A DNA stretch of 64,000 nucleotides, taken from positions 1,860,001 to 1,924,000 of the forward strand of contig OZ220707.1 of NCBI GenBank assembly GCA_965116685.1, read 5' to 3'. The notes beneath the pieces were generated by a model that ran no database searches, was not told the origin of the DNA, and was given only the letters and a program-made list of their open reading frames with translations. Within the stretch, counting starts at the first letter, position 1, and each line of letters begins with the position of its first letter. Of the stretch, positions 38,103 through 46,128 are shown piece by piece. A program made the translations under genes and the position numbers. The stretch is from Bin80 sp965116685. GTDB lineage: Bacteria > Bacteroidota > Rhodothermia > Rhodothermales > Bin80.

Positions 38103-40195
38103 CTACGCCGCTTGGCGCCACTCCAGGTACTGGCGTTCCTGCAACATCGCTCCCATGCGACATAGGTTGGTGGCAACCACCGATGCACCGACCGTTCGGG
38201 CAAAGCCTGCCTTGCCTCCTTTGGTACGAATCCGGTCTCCGCCATGCTGCTCTAAACAATTAATCCGAGATTCTACCTGCGCATGTTTGCGGCGCCGGTT
38301 CTTAAACTCGGGGGCGGATTCTCGCGCACGATCCTCTTTCGAGAGTTTTCCCTTCTTGGGAAGAATCACATGCTTCAACCTTGACGTCAGTGCCTTCATG
38401 TTCGGCTTGGATGAATAGCCCCGATCAAAACTCATGGCGTGCACGTTCGGATAGGTCTTCTTGCACTGATCCACTAAATCCACCGTGAGGTCTACATCAC
38501 ACTCGGTCCACATAATCTGCCACATCAGGATGAATTGATGATCATTCTCTATGATGGAGACCGGAACCCCCAACTCTACCTTCTTTCCCCCACTCTTCCC
38601 CTTCTGAATCCAACGCGTATGGCGGGCATGCAGCGAATAGATCTTCTCATCGGAAGGGATCTTTTCGCCCTTCACCAAACGGCGCTCCACTTGGTCATGA
38701 AGCGTCCAGGCCAGCTCAGAGGCCGATTCCAGACGCGATATCCACGCAGAGTTTGGATCCAGCTTCTCAATCTCTTGAAGAACCTGATCACATCGCTGGA
38801 TGCGCTAGGTGCAAAGCAAAAGATAGCTCTGCACCGCTTCAAGGTTCTTGGATTTTGCGTTCGTCTCCACAGCCCGGTACGCAGACTGGAGCGATCGCAA
38901 TAGATGATCAGCCTGACGCCAACCGGGAAGATCACAGTTCCCGTCCAGTTCGTACACCTCCCAGGCCTTTATAGTCTCCCTGAAAAGCAAGCGAATCGCA
39001 TCACGTAACAGACGGACATCGGTCGGAAACTGAACATTCGTTTCCACCACATTACGAATTACAGCGAGACTCCATCGGGGCGTTGGGATCCTCCCCCAGT
39101 GCCTGCATCCCCACCTCCACAATGATCGGATTCAACTCCGCCCAAATCTCCTCGCTGATCAACGAAACATTATCAATGACCGTCTGCAATTCATACACAT
39201 ACCCATCTCCAAATTCCGAATCGTCATGTTGCAACATCTGACGTAGTCGCCGATGTTCATTGGCCTCATCCACTAAGTGATCATAGTCCGTGTTCAGCGC
39301 CTGCTTCACAAGTGCCAATACAAGGATGCGCCAGTAGTGCATGCCTGGGCGCCCCTCGCGTTGACGGGTCGTTTTTCCGATCTTCTGTCGAAGAATTGTG
39401 AGGATTTGTTATCGCGGTAGGGACCCGGATTGCTCCGGGCCCCCCGCACAGATCCGGACGTGCGCGTTAACGCATCCGGCTCCTCCCTCGGGTCGCACCG
39501 GCGTGCATAACGGCAGAATTGCCGTAGCCGATTGATCCCATAAACTCACTGATCCATCTCTGTGTATGGCGTGAGCCCGGATCTCCCAGCTTCCCCTTGG
39601 GTGGGGACCTTCGCTCCAGCGACTCCGCAGGTCGCCCCTTGTTCGCCGCCTTCTTCTCTACTATGTCCCCATCTGACTGCTCCATCCCGTGCATCGCAGG
39701 CTTCGGCGTCTTCCGCCTTCCCTGCGCGATCCCAACTCTGCGTTTAGGACAGGATAGAGCCCTCACAGGTCCCGACAAAATGCGTACATATGTCCCTGAG
39801 TTCTTAGACACCGTGGGCCTGTATGCCGCCTCGCCATGGCGGTGACATACATGTTGCCTTCGACCACTTGGACAGCCTCGGCGACCCAGACGATAACGAT
39901 TTCGATGCTCAATAGCTCCGGCCACACGCACCTCTACCGACGCTTCGTCGTGACCCTCGCGGGGCACAACGCACGGCTCGAGGAAGTATGTGATTGGTTG
40001 CATCTTCATACTACGGGACTTGCACCCGTTACATTTTGCCAGTTAGCCTGGCGCTCCCAAGTGGAGTTTACTCTTCTAAATCTGTTGCAATGATCGGAGC
40101 ACCCTGGCCATATCATGGCGGGATTTGGGGTTGATTTCTATCTGCTCAATCGGGATGACGCCAAAGGAAGGAGCAGGATCAAATTGGTGTCTCAT
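38103..40195 (-). pseudogene. ISNCY-type transposase, copy 3, degenerate and intron-split
   Basis: The start at 40195 gives MRHQFDPAPSFG and IPIEQIEINPKSRHDM. After the intron (39411-40056) comes GRPGMHYWRILVLALVKQAL, then NVQFPTDVRLLRDAIR and HTRWIQKGKSG, MSFDRGYSSKP and the C-terminus at 38103. Lesions are a TAG at 40076-40078 in LQQ(I), a frameshift near 39055-39065 and a TAG at 38805-38807. Transposition would need help from another copy. Homology to copies 1 and 2 is clear but distant. Confidence 0.88.
39411..40056 (-). mobile_element. ORF-less group II intron inside the ISNCY transposase (646 nt)
   Basis: The 5' end is GAGCGCCAGGC at 40056, followed by AACTGGC and GGGTGCAAGTCCCG, standard for domain I. 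The 3' end has a domain V-like hairpin (GAGCCGGATGCG at about 39480) and domain VI (GGCCCGGAGC/TCCGGGTCC), ending CGCGAT at 39411. No reverse transcriptase is encoded. The 5' exon ends CCACTTGG and the intron contains CCAAGTGG (minus strand, 39864-39871), an 8-bp EBS1-IBS1 match. Joining the exons gives KSKLHL-EQ-ILTILRQ in the transposase frame. It lies on the same strand as the interrupted gene, so splicing would be productive. Confidence 0.88.
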
Positions 40196-40441
40196 AACAG
40201 GAAAAATGGCGATTTTGGAGGCTGAAGATTTTGCCCAAATTCGGGGATTAGTGCGCAAAAATGGACGCAATCACCCCGGAATGAGCTTCTGGAATGGTTC
40301 TACGCTGTAAAATCTGAAAAATCGACGTTCTCAGAAAAAAATCTTCGCACAGAATCCATTCCGTGTATTCAGACGGAAATACCACCCACAACGCTTCCTT
40401 GGTAGAATATCAGTGCTGAACTACTATTTTCGGACAGGCAC

Positions 40442-40500
40442 TATATACACACCGTTGGACAAAACCCACTGAGTAAAAAAATCAGTATCAATCTGCGCAT
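40442..40500 (-). pseudogene. Displaced signal peptide of receptor 2
   Basis: From ATG 40500 the minus strand reads MRRLILIFLLSG, then FCPTVCI and, across the removed IS, YAQSLTVSG. This is a textbook signal peptide (basic n-region, hydrophobic core, cleavage after YAQ). It joins the receptor 2 body in frame only when the IS and one TATATA copy are removed. Confidence 0.9.
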
Positions 40501-40901
40501 TGAGTAGAGGTGGATACATTACAGATTGTGTCATTGGAGGCGCCCATGCAAAAACCCCGGATTGAGACCATCGTTTCCCGCTGAAGCATGGATCGGGTTA
40601 TTTCGGATCGTTGAGGCAGTTTTGCGAGAGTCTCGAAAATGGAACAATGCCTGAGTCTTTTACCGCTTACTGGGGCAAATTGCCCAACATGTGGGCTTCC
40701 CGTGACTTTATCTAAATATGGCTCCCACAGTGCTGCCTCTATACGCCGATGTTCTGTACAAATCGCATAATTGCATTAACTTGGACTCCTCACCAGCATG
40801 AGTCTACAATGCTACCTCGGAATTGGCAATCCTACGAACATCATCCAACGCATGCTGAACATGAAAGACTCCTGTAATCCATAGCGAAGAGCCATAACCT
40901 G
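40501..40901. other. Divergent intergenic region between receptor 2 and the MmeI-like gene
   Basis: About 400 bp without a gene. It holds a short dyad CGAGAGTCTCG flanked by TTTTG and AAAA (about 40631-40648) and CCCAACATGTGGGCTTCC near 40684, similar to a sequence before the lipoprotein gene at 27330. Promoters for both neighbours must lie here, but I cannot place them. Confidence 0.45.
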
Positions 40902-43667
40902 ATGCGTCTTTCATGGAATGAGATCCGAACCCGAGCGAGCAAATTCTCTAAAGAGTATAGCGAGGCGGTCTACGAGAAGGGGGAAACCCAGAGTTTCTAT
41001 AACGACTTCTTTGATATCTTCGGTGTGCGGCGACGTACGGTCGCACGCTACGAGGAACATGTAAAAAAGCTGGATAACCGGTCCGGCTTCATGGATCTGT
41101 TTTGGCCTGGTGTCCTGATCGTTGAGCAAAAAAGTGCGGGCCGTGATCTTGAGGAAGCCTACGAACAGGCCGGGACATACTTTGATGCTCTTCCAGAAGA
41201 TAAGCGCCCCCGGTACATCTTGGTGAGCGATTTTCAAACCTTTCACCTTTATGATCTGGATGAAAGGGAGGAGGTTTCCTTTCCTCTTGCGGAGTTGCAT
41301 TTGAATGTTGAAGCCTTCAGCTTTATTCTTGGGGTGCATCGACGGATTTTCCGGGATCAGGATCCGGTCAATATCAGGGCTTCTGAGTTGGTTGGTCGTC
41401 TGCACGATAGGCTTGATCAAGCCAATTACCGTTGGCCTGATTTGGAGCGTCTCCTTGTGCGGATTGTCTTTTGCTTGTTTGCGGATGACACCGGAATTTT
41501 TGAGCCGCGTGACATCTTCTTTGACTTCATAGAGGAGCGAACAAGAGAAGATGGTCTTGAGCTCGGTTCTTTACTGACACATTTGTTTGAGGTTCTTGAC
41601 ACGCCAGAAGACCAACGCGCAAGTACATTGGATGAGGATCTTCAGCGATTCCCCTATGTCAACGGTGAATTATTTAAGGGTTTTCTCCGAACCCCTTCGT
41701 TTGACTCGGATATGCGCCAAGCTCTCTTGGATGCCTGCATGTTCGACTGGTCAAATATCTCCCCTGCCATCTTTGGTGCATTGTTTCAATCGGTGATGGA
41801 CCCACAGGAACGTCGTGCACAAGGAGCCCATTACACGACCGAGAAAAATATCCTGAAGGTGATTGAGCCACTCTTCCTGGACGACCTCCGCAGTGAGTTT
41901 CATCGCTTGCGGTCCAGAAAGGATACCCGCAGGATTTCGGACTTGAGACGGTTCCAGGAGAAATTGGGGCAGATGTGCTTCTTTGATCCGGCTTGCGGTT
42001 GTGGCAACTTTCTCATTATCGCGTACCGGGAGTTGCGCTTGCTTGAGATCGAAGTCTTGAAGGAAATCCATTCTAAGTCCAGAGCTAAAAGACAGATTGA
42101 GGTTGACATATCCGTGCTCTCTCTGGTTGATGTTGATCAGTTTTACGGGATTGAGATCAGTGAATTCCCAGTCCGTATTGCTGAGACCGCATTGTGGATG
42201 ATGGATCACATCATGAATAATCATCTCAGCCTTGAGTTCGGTGAGACCTTCACGCGGATTCCACTCGAGGCCTCGCCCCATATTGTTCACGGGGATGCGC
42301 TGGAAATAGACTGGTCCACGGTGCTTTCTCCAGATGACTGTTCTTTTGTGTTTGGAAACCCTCCCTTTGTAGGTGCCAAATATCAGAGCAAGGATCAGCG
42401 GGTGCAGGTGCGCAGAATTGCGGCATTGGGGAAGAGCGGGGGTACGCTTGACTATGTAGCTGCATGGTTTATCAAAGCGGGAGAATATATCAGTGCAGAA
42501 GGGGAGGGGCGAATTGGATTTGTGGCGACTAATTCTATCACGCAGGGGGAACAGGTAAGGCAGTTTTGGCCAATTCTTTTCAAGCACTGTAAGCTGGAGA
42601 TTGCCTTTGCCCATCGAACCTTTGCATGGGGGTCGGATGCACGGGGGAAGGCTCACGTACATGTAGTCATCATTGGTCTTGACCTTTACGAAGGGACCCG
42701 GACGGAGAAGCGGCTGTTCAGTTACCCCGATATCAAAGGTGAGCCGCTAGAAAGCACTCATTCGATGCTCTCACCCTACTTGTTTGATGCCAGTGGTCTA
42801 GCAAGTCCACACATCACCGTGCGTGAAGAAAGCCACACAATCAATGGGCTGGGGAAAATGATCATTGGATCAAAGCCGATTGACGGAGGACACTATATCT
42901 TCAATGAAGCGAGGCGGATCGAATTCTTGGAGATTGAACCCGGGGCATCTTCATTTATGCGGCCGTATATGGGCGCGAGAGAGTTTTTGCAGGGGAAAAC
43001 ACGTTGGATATTGGCACTGCATGACGCGCCACCGAATGTGCTGGCACAGCTACCCCATGTCAGGAAGCAGATAGCTGCTGTCCGTGCTTACAGGGAAGCC
43101 AGCAAGAGCCCGCCTACACAAAAGCTTGCTCAAACTCCTACACTTTACCATGTGAATACCATCCCGGAGTCTCCGTTTCTGGTAATTCCCCGAGTTAGTT
43201 CTGAACGCCGTGAGTACATGCCCATTGGATGGGTTGACCCGCCAACAATTCCCAGTGATGCAGCACTTGTATTGAAGAAAGCAACGCTCATTGATTTTGC
43301 TTTGCTAACTTCGACCATGCACATGGCATGGATGCGGGCGGTCGCTGGACGGTTGAAGAGCGATTACAGGTACTCTGTCGGGGTCGTCTACAACACCTTC
43401 CCTGTGCCACCTCCAGATGTAAATTTGAGTTCACTTGAGACTCTGGCACAAGCCATCTTGGATGCTCGTGCAGTTTATCCAGAGTCGACACTCGCTGACC
43501 TGTATGATCCAGACCTCATGCCATCAAATCTCAGACATGCACATCAGAAATTGGACCGCGCCGTGGATAAACTTTATCGCAGACAAGGCTTCGATTCAGA
43601 ACAAACACGCCTGGAACATCTCTTTGGTCTCTATGAGAGGATGATACAACCTCTCCTAGAACAGTAA
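40902..43667 (+). CDS. MmeI-like (type IIL) restriction-modification enzyme
   Basis: The 921-residue protein has the length of MmeI. The N-terminal nuclease carries D65 (MDLFWPGVLI), E75 and K77 (VEQK), the D-X9-E-X-K spacing of MmeI. A helical spacer leads to a gamma-type N6-adenine methyltransferase with motif X/I (QGAHYTTEKNI, FFDPACGCGNFL near 360), motif IV NPPF near 485, then a target-recognition domain and a helical C-terminus. In this family a single polypeptide methylates one strand of an asymmetric site and cuts about 20 bp away. No partner gene is needed or present. The recognition sequence cannot be read. Both active sites look intact. Confidence 0.9.
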   Translation: MRLSWNEIRTRASKFSKEYSEAVYEKGETQSFYNDFFDIFGVRRRTVARYEEHVKKLDNRSGFMDLFWPGVLIVEQKSAGRDLEEAYEQAGTYFDALPEDKRPRYILVSDFQTFHLYDLDEREEVSFPLAELHLNVEAFSFILGVHRRIFRDQDPVNIRASELVGRLHDRLDQANYRWPDLERLLVRIVFCLFADDTGIFEPRDIFFDFIEERTREDGLELGSLLTHLFEVLDTPEDQRASTLDEDLQRFPYVNGELFKGFLRTPSFDSDMRQALLDACMFDWSNISPAIFGALFQSVMDPQERRAQGAHYTTEKNILKVIEPLFLDDLRSEFHRLRSRKDTRRISDLRRFQEKLGQMCFFDPACGCGNFLIIAYRELRLLEIEVLKEIHSKSRAKRQIEVDISVLSLVDVDQFYGIEISEFPVRIAETALWMMDHIMNNHLSLEFGETFTRIPLEASPHIVHGDALEIDWSTVLSPDDCSFVFGNPPFVGAKYQSKDQRVQVRRIAALGKSGGTLDYVAAWFIKAGEYISAEGEGRIGFVATNSITQGEQVRQFWPILFKHCKLEIAFAHRTFAWGSDARGKAHVHVVIIGLDLYEGTRTEKRLFSYPDIKGEPLESTHSMLSPYLFDASGLASPHITVREESHTINGLGKMIIGSKPIDGGHYIFNEARRIEFLEIEPGASSFMRPYMGAREFLQGKTRWILALHDAPPNVLAQLPHVRKQIAAVRAYREASKSPPTQKLAQTPTLYHVNTIPESPFLVIPRVSSERREYMPIGWVDPPTIPSDAALVLKKATLIDFALLTSTMHMAWMRAVAGRLKSDYRYSVGVVYNTFPVPPPDVNLSSLETLAQAILDARAVYPESTLADLYDPDLMPSNLRHAHQKLDRAVDKLYRRQGFDSEQTRLEHLFGLYERMIQPLLEQ

Positions 43668-43992
43668 TTGCTCCGGCTTGCTTGACCTTCCCAAACTTTC
43701 CATCAATTCGGTGTATGCCTGCTTCGTGTTTGTCTTTTCTCAGGTTGCAGGTGTAAGAGCCGGTTATAACTCCAGATAAAGCCCCCAACCCAGTGAAGCT
43801 GATGAAAAGGATGACACACAATTACGAATCCAAATTCAGCAAACGCTCGCATAGTTCACCACGCACCGGCCCCGATTTATGAGGCGAACCCCTGGTCATA
43901 AAGGGGGATTCACTCGCCGGCAACTTAAACGCCATCCCCTCTGGAATGGAATCTGCCAAAACACTTCCTCTGTAACCAAAAACTGAATTTCT
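43668..43992. other. Intergenic region with an imperfect hairpin
   Basis: About 325 bp with no gene. GGCGAACCCC and GGGGGATTCACTCGCC (about 43882-43920) can fold into an imperfect stem that may end the MmeI-like transcript, though no clear T-run follows. Confidence 0.4.
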
Positions 43993-45216
43993 ATGATGAA
44001 CCGTGCGACATCCATACGGGCCTCAACCATTTTGCTGTTTGCATTTTTTGTAACCGCCGATGTTTCAGCGCGAATTTACTTTGCAGGTAATGAAAAAGGA
44101 CTAAGTGGGAGTGGGAGGATCATAGACTCCAGTAATCTACCCGAAAGCCTGACTGATCTTGTCCCGCCGCAGGGCTTTAGCGTGAATTCTAACGGTTCTT
44201 TTCCAATGCGGGTCAAAATCAATGATTTAACGTACGAGATTTGGAGAGATAGAATTGTAGAGTCTTGCAAAACTGGCAACTTGAGCCACAAGATCCAGAT
44301 AAGTCCAGACCTAGGTAGTATCGAAATACGACCTATGGGTCCGGGCAATAAGGAACCCCGTCACCAGATTGAGCTACCATTTTTTGTCAACTCATTCAAG
44401 GGAAATGGACAGGCAACAGAGCTGCTTATTAATTATGGGATCCCTTTGGAATCCATCTATGATTACCCGAACGAAACAATAGACGTAAATGCGAACGTTA
44501 GGACTCTTCTCGGTAACAAACAAGGAGAGGCCCTAGTTGAGCGTACGAGAAAGATTGATGGCCTCTCTACCAATCAGGTGATGGAATTTTCAGATCAGAA
44601 TCTATTGGTTGATACGCAGCAGATGCAGTTTCGGCCTGGCATATATGAACTCTTGGTCGAATTGGAGATGGCCAACAGACAGACTGTCGCTGTTTGGAAT
44701 CGGGAGATTACGGTGCCGGATTATGATCAGATCGGCATCACATTGAGCGATATTCTACTTGCTTATTCTGTCGAACAATCTGAAAATGGTGTGCCCCTGA
44801 AACCGAATGAAATTGTTCGTAATGATCTCTCTATACTGCCGGCACCACGGAATCTATTTTTCAATGAATTGCCGCTCTATCTGTATTTCGAGATCTATGG
44901 ATTAACCCTAAATACTCAGGGGAGAACTGATTATGATGTGGAAATCACATTAGGCCCCAAGAATACTTATCGTTGGGGCCGGCGTGTGGTAAGGAGCATC
45001 TTCGGTAAGAAGCCGAACCGAAAGGGGGTGTCTGTAAACTATACGGGAAACGGTTCATTGCGCGAAGAATCTCTGTACCAGATTCTAGATGTCAGTGACC
45101 AGAAAACAGGACTATACACACTATCCCTGGTTGTTCGAGATAATGAGACAGGTAAAGAATCCGAACGGACACAGGACCTGTTTTTGGAGAGATGGGAGGC
45201 ACCATGTAGCGAGTGA
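43993..45216 (+). CDS. Secreted protein resembling the C-terminal half of GWxTD proteins
   Basis: The 407-residue protein has a signal peptide (hydrophobic STILLFAFFVTADVSA). Segments such as ISLDILLAYSVE-like ITLSDILLAYSVEQ, ILPAPRNLFFNELPLYLYFE and the closing GLYTLSLVVRDNETGKESER match the beta-rich C-terminal region of GWxTD-domain proteins of Bacteroidota and relatives. I do not see the GWxTD catalytic-like block itself, so this may be a shortened relative. It is probably periplasmic or outer-membrane associated; role unknown. Confidence 0.65.
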   Translation: MMNRATSIRASTILLFAFFVTADVSARIYFAGNEKGLSGSGRIIDSSNLPESLTDLVPPQGFSVNSNGSFPMRVKINDLTYEIWRDRIVESCKTGNLSHKIQISPDLGSIEIRPMGPGNKEPRHQIELPFFVNSFKGNGQATELLINYGIPLESIYDYPNETIDVNANVRTLLGNKQGEALVERTRKIDGLSTNQVMEFSDQNLLVDTQQMQFRPGIYELLVELEMANRQTVAVWNREITVPDYDQIGITLSDILLAYSVEQSENGVPLKPNEIVRNDLSILPAPRNLFFNELPLYLYFEIYGLTLNTQGRTDYDVEITLGPKNTYRWGRRVVRSIFGKKPNRKGVSVNYTGNGSLREESLYQILDVSDQKTGLYTLSLVVRDNETGKESERTQDLFLERWEAPCSE

Positions 45217-45375
45217 GCGGGGAGGCGAAGGGACGAGTGTAACCTTTGAGAGCTCCGCTGATCATCGGCCGTGGGGGCACCGCCTCGGTATTCTATCACA
45301 ATGGACGTCTCCAATGCATTGGCAACCGACACGATCCTACGTCGTATTGAGGTGGCACGTAACTAGATTCCCGTC

Positions 45376-45939
45376 ATGCCTGCTTTCACATCGGCGAGAG
45401 AGAAGCGCCTCTGGGCCTGGACGCTGGTCGTCGTGGTGGCCATCTACTCTACCCTGGGATTGGCGCGAATCCTGGTCGACGAGTTTGGGAGCGACTTCTT
45501 GTCGGTCTGGCTCTTTCTCCTTGGTTGCATTCTAGTGCTCGCAACCGTGATCACACAGGGCCTCAAGGTTCGGCCGAGCGGCATGGAGATCGGCATCGCT
45601 CTTGGCGTCGCTGCCGCCTACCTCCTGATCATCGTTCGAATGGCGGTGCCAACCGAGCGCTCCCATCTGGTCGAGTACGGAGTGGTGGCCGTCTTCGTCC
45701 ACGAAGCGCTTTTGGAGCGGGCCAGCCAGGGACAGCGTGTTCCCGTGCCGGGTCTGCTTGCAATCGCAATCGCATCGGTGATCGGCATCATCGACGAGGG
45801 CATCCAGTGGTTTTTGCCCGGCCGCGTCATGGACCCGGTGGACATGTTATTCAACGTACTGGCAGCGACGATGGCGGTTGTAGCAAGCATGGCACTCCGG
45901 TGGGCCCGGCGCCGGGCCAGCCACTTCATGGGCCACTAA
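45376..45939 (+). CDS. VanZ-like membrane protein
   Basis: The 187-residue protein has about five hydrophobic segments (VVVVAIYSTLGLARIL, WLFLLGCILVLATVI, IGIALGVAAAYLLIIV, LLAIAIASVIGI, MAVVASMALRW). VanZ hallmarks are the SHLVEYGVVAVFVHE and DEGIQWFLPGRVMDPVDMLF motifs. VanZ proteins are linked to glycopeptide tolerance in enterococci, but most members have no known role. The gene is visibly more G/C-rich than its neighbours, suggesting separate origin. Confidence 0.85.
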   Translation: MPAFTSAREKRLWAWTLVVVVAIYSTLGLARILVDEFGSDFLSVWLFLLGCILVLATVITQGLKVRPSGMEIGIALGVAAAYLLIIVRMAVPTERSHLVEYGVVAVFVHEALLERASQGQRVPVPGLLAIAIASVIGIIDEGIQWFLPGRVMDPVDMLFNVLAATMAVVASMALRWARRRASHFMGH

Positions 45940-46103
45940 CCGCCCAGCGCACCATCCCATGGGACGACAAGGTGTCGGAGCATCGCGGCCAAATCGCCCG
46001 CCACGTCGTAAAGCATAACATCGTCAGGCGAAATAGGATGGCAATCTGCCCCCTCCCGGGCTGGAACACGAACTACTCCGGTCCGTCAAGGTCGCTATCC
46101 TCC

Positions 46104-46128
46104 CGGAAGAGCCTGCCGTAGACGGCTC
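46104..46128. terminator. Possible bidirectional stem-loop between VanZ and the receptor
   Basis: AAGAGCC and GGCTCTT face each other around TGCCGTAGAC directly past the end of the minus-strand receptor gene. A 7-bp stem without a T-run, so weak. Confidence 0.35.

Larger units (their letters stand above)
37847..40441 (-). mobile_element. ISNCY-type insertion sequence, copy 3 (2595 bp, carries a group II intron)
   Basis: Ends are GTGCCTGTCAGAAAA at 37847 and, inverted, ATTTTCGGACAGGCAC at 40441. The 6-bp direct repeat TATATA lies at 37841-37846 and 40442-40447. Without its 646-nt intron the element is 1949 bp, the same size as copies 1 and 2. It is inserted in the signal-peptide region of receptor 2. 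Near its left end (37990-38032) CACGAATTCACGTC and GACGTGAATTTCGTG form a long hairpin of unknown role. Confidence 0.92.

Noticed and set aside
39467..40009. 180-aa minus-strand ORF
   Set aside because: It covers domains I-IV of the ORF-less group II intron; the open frame is a by-product of structured G/C-rich RNA and shows no protein domain.
45301..45366. 21-codon ORF before the VanZ-like gene
   Set aside because: Too short, no ribosome site and no recognisable product.
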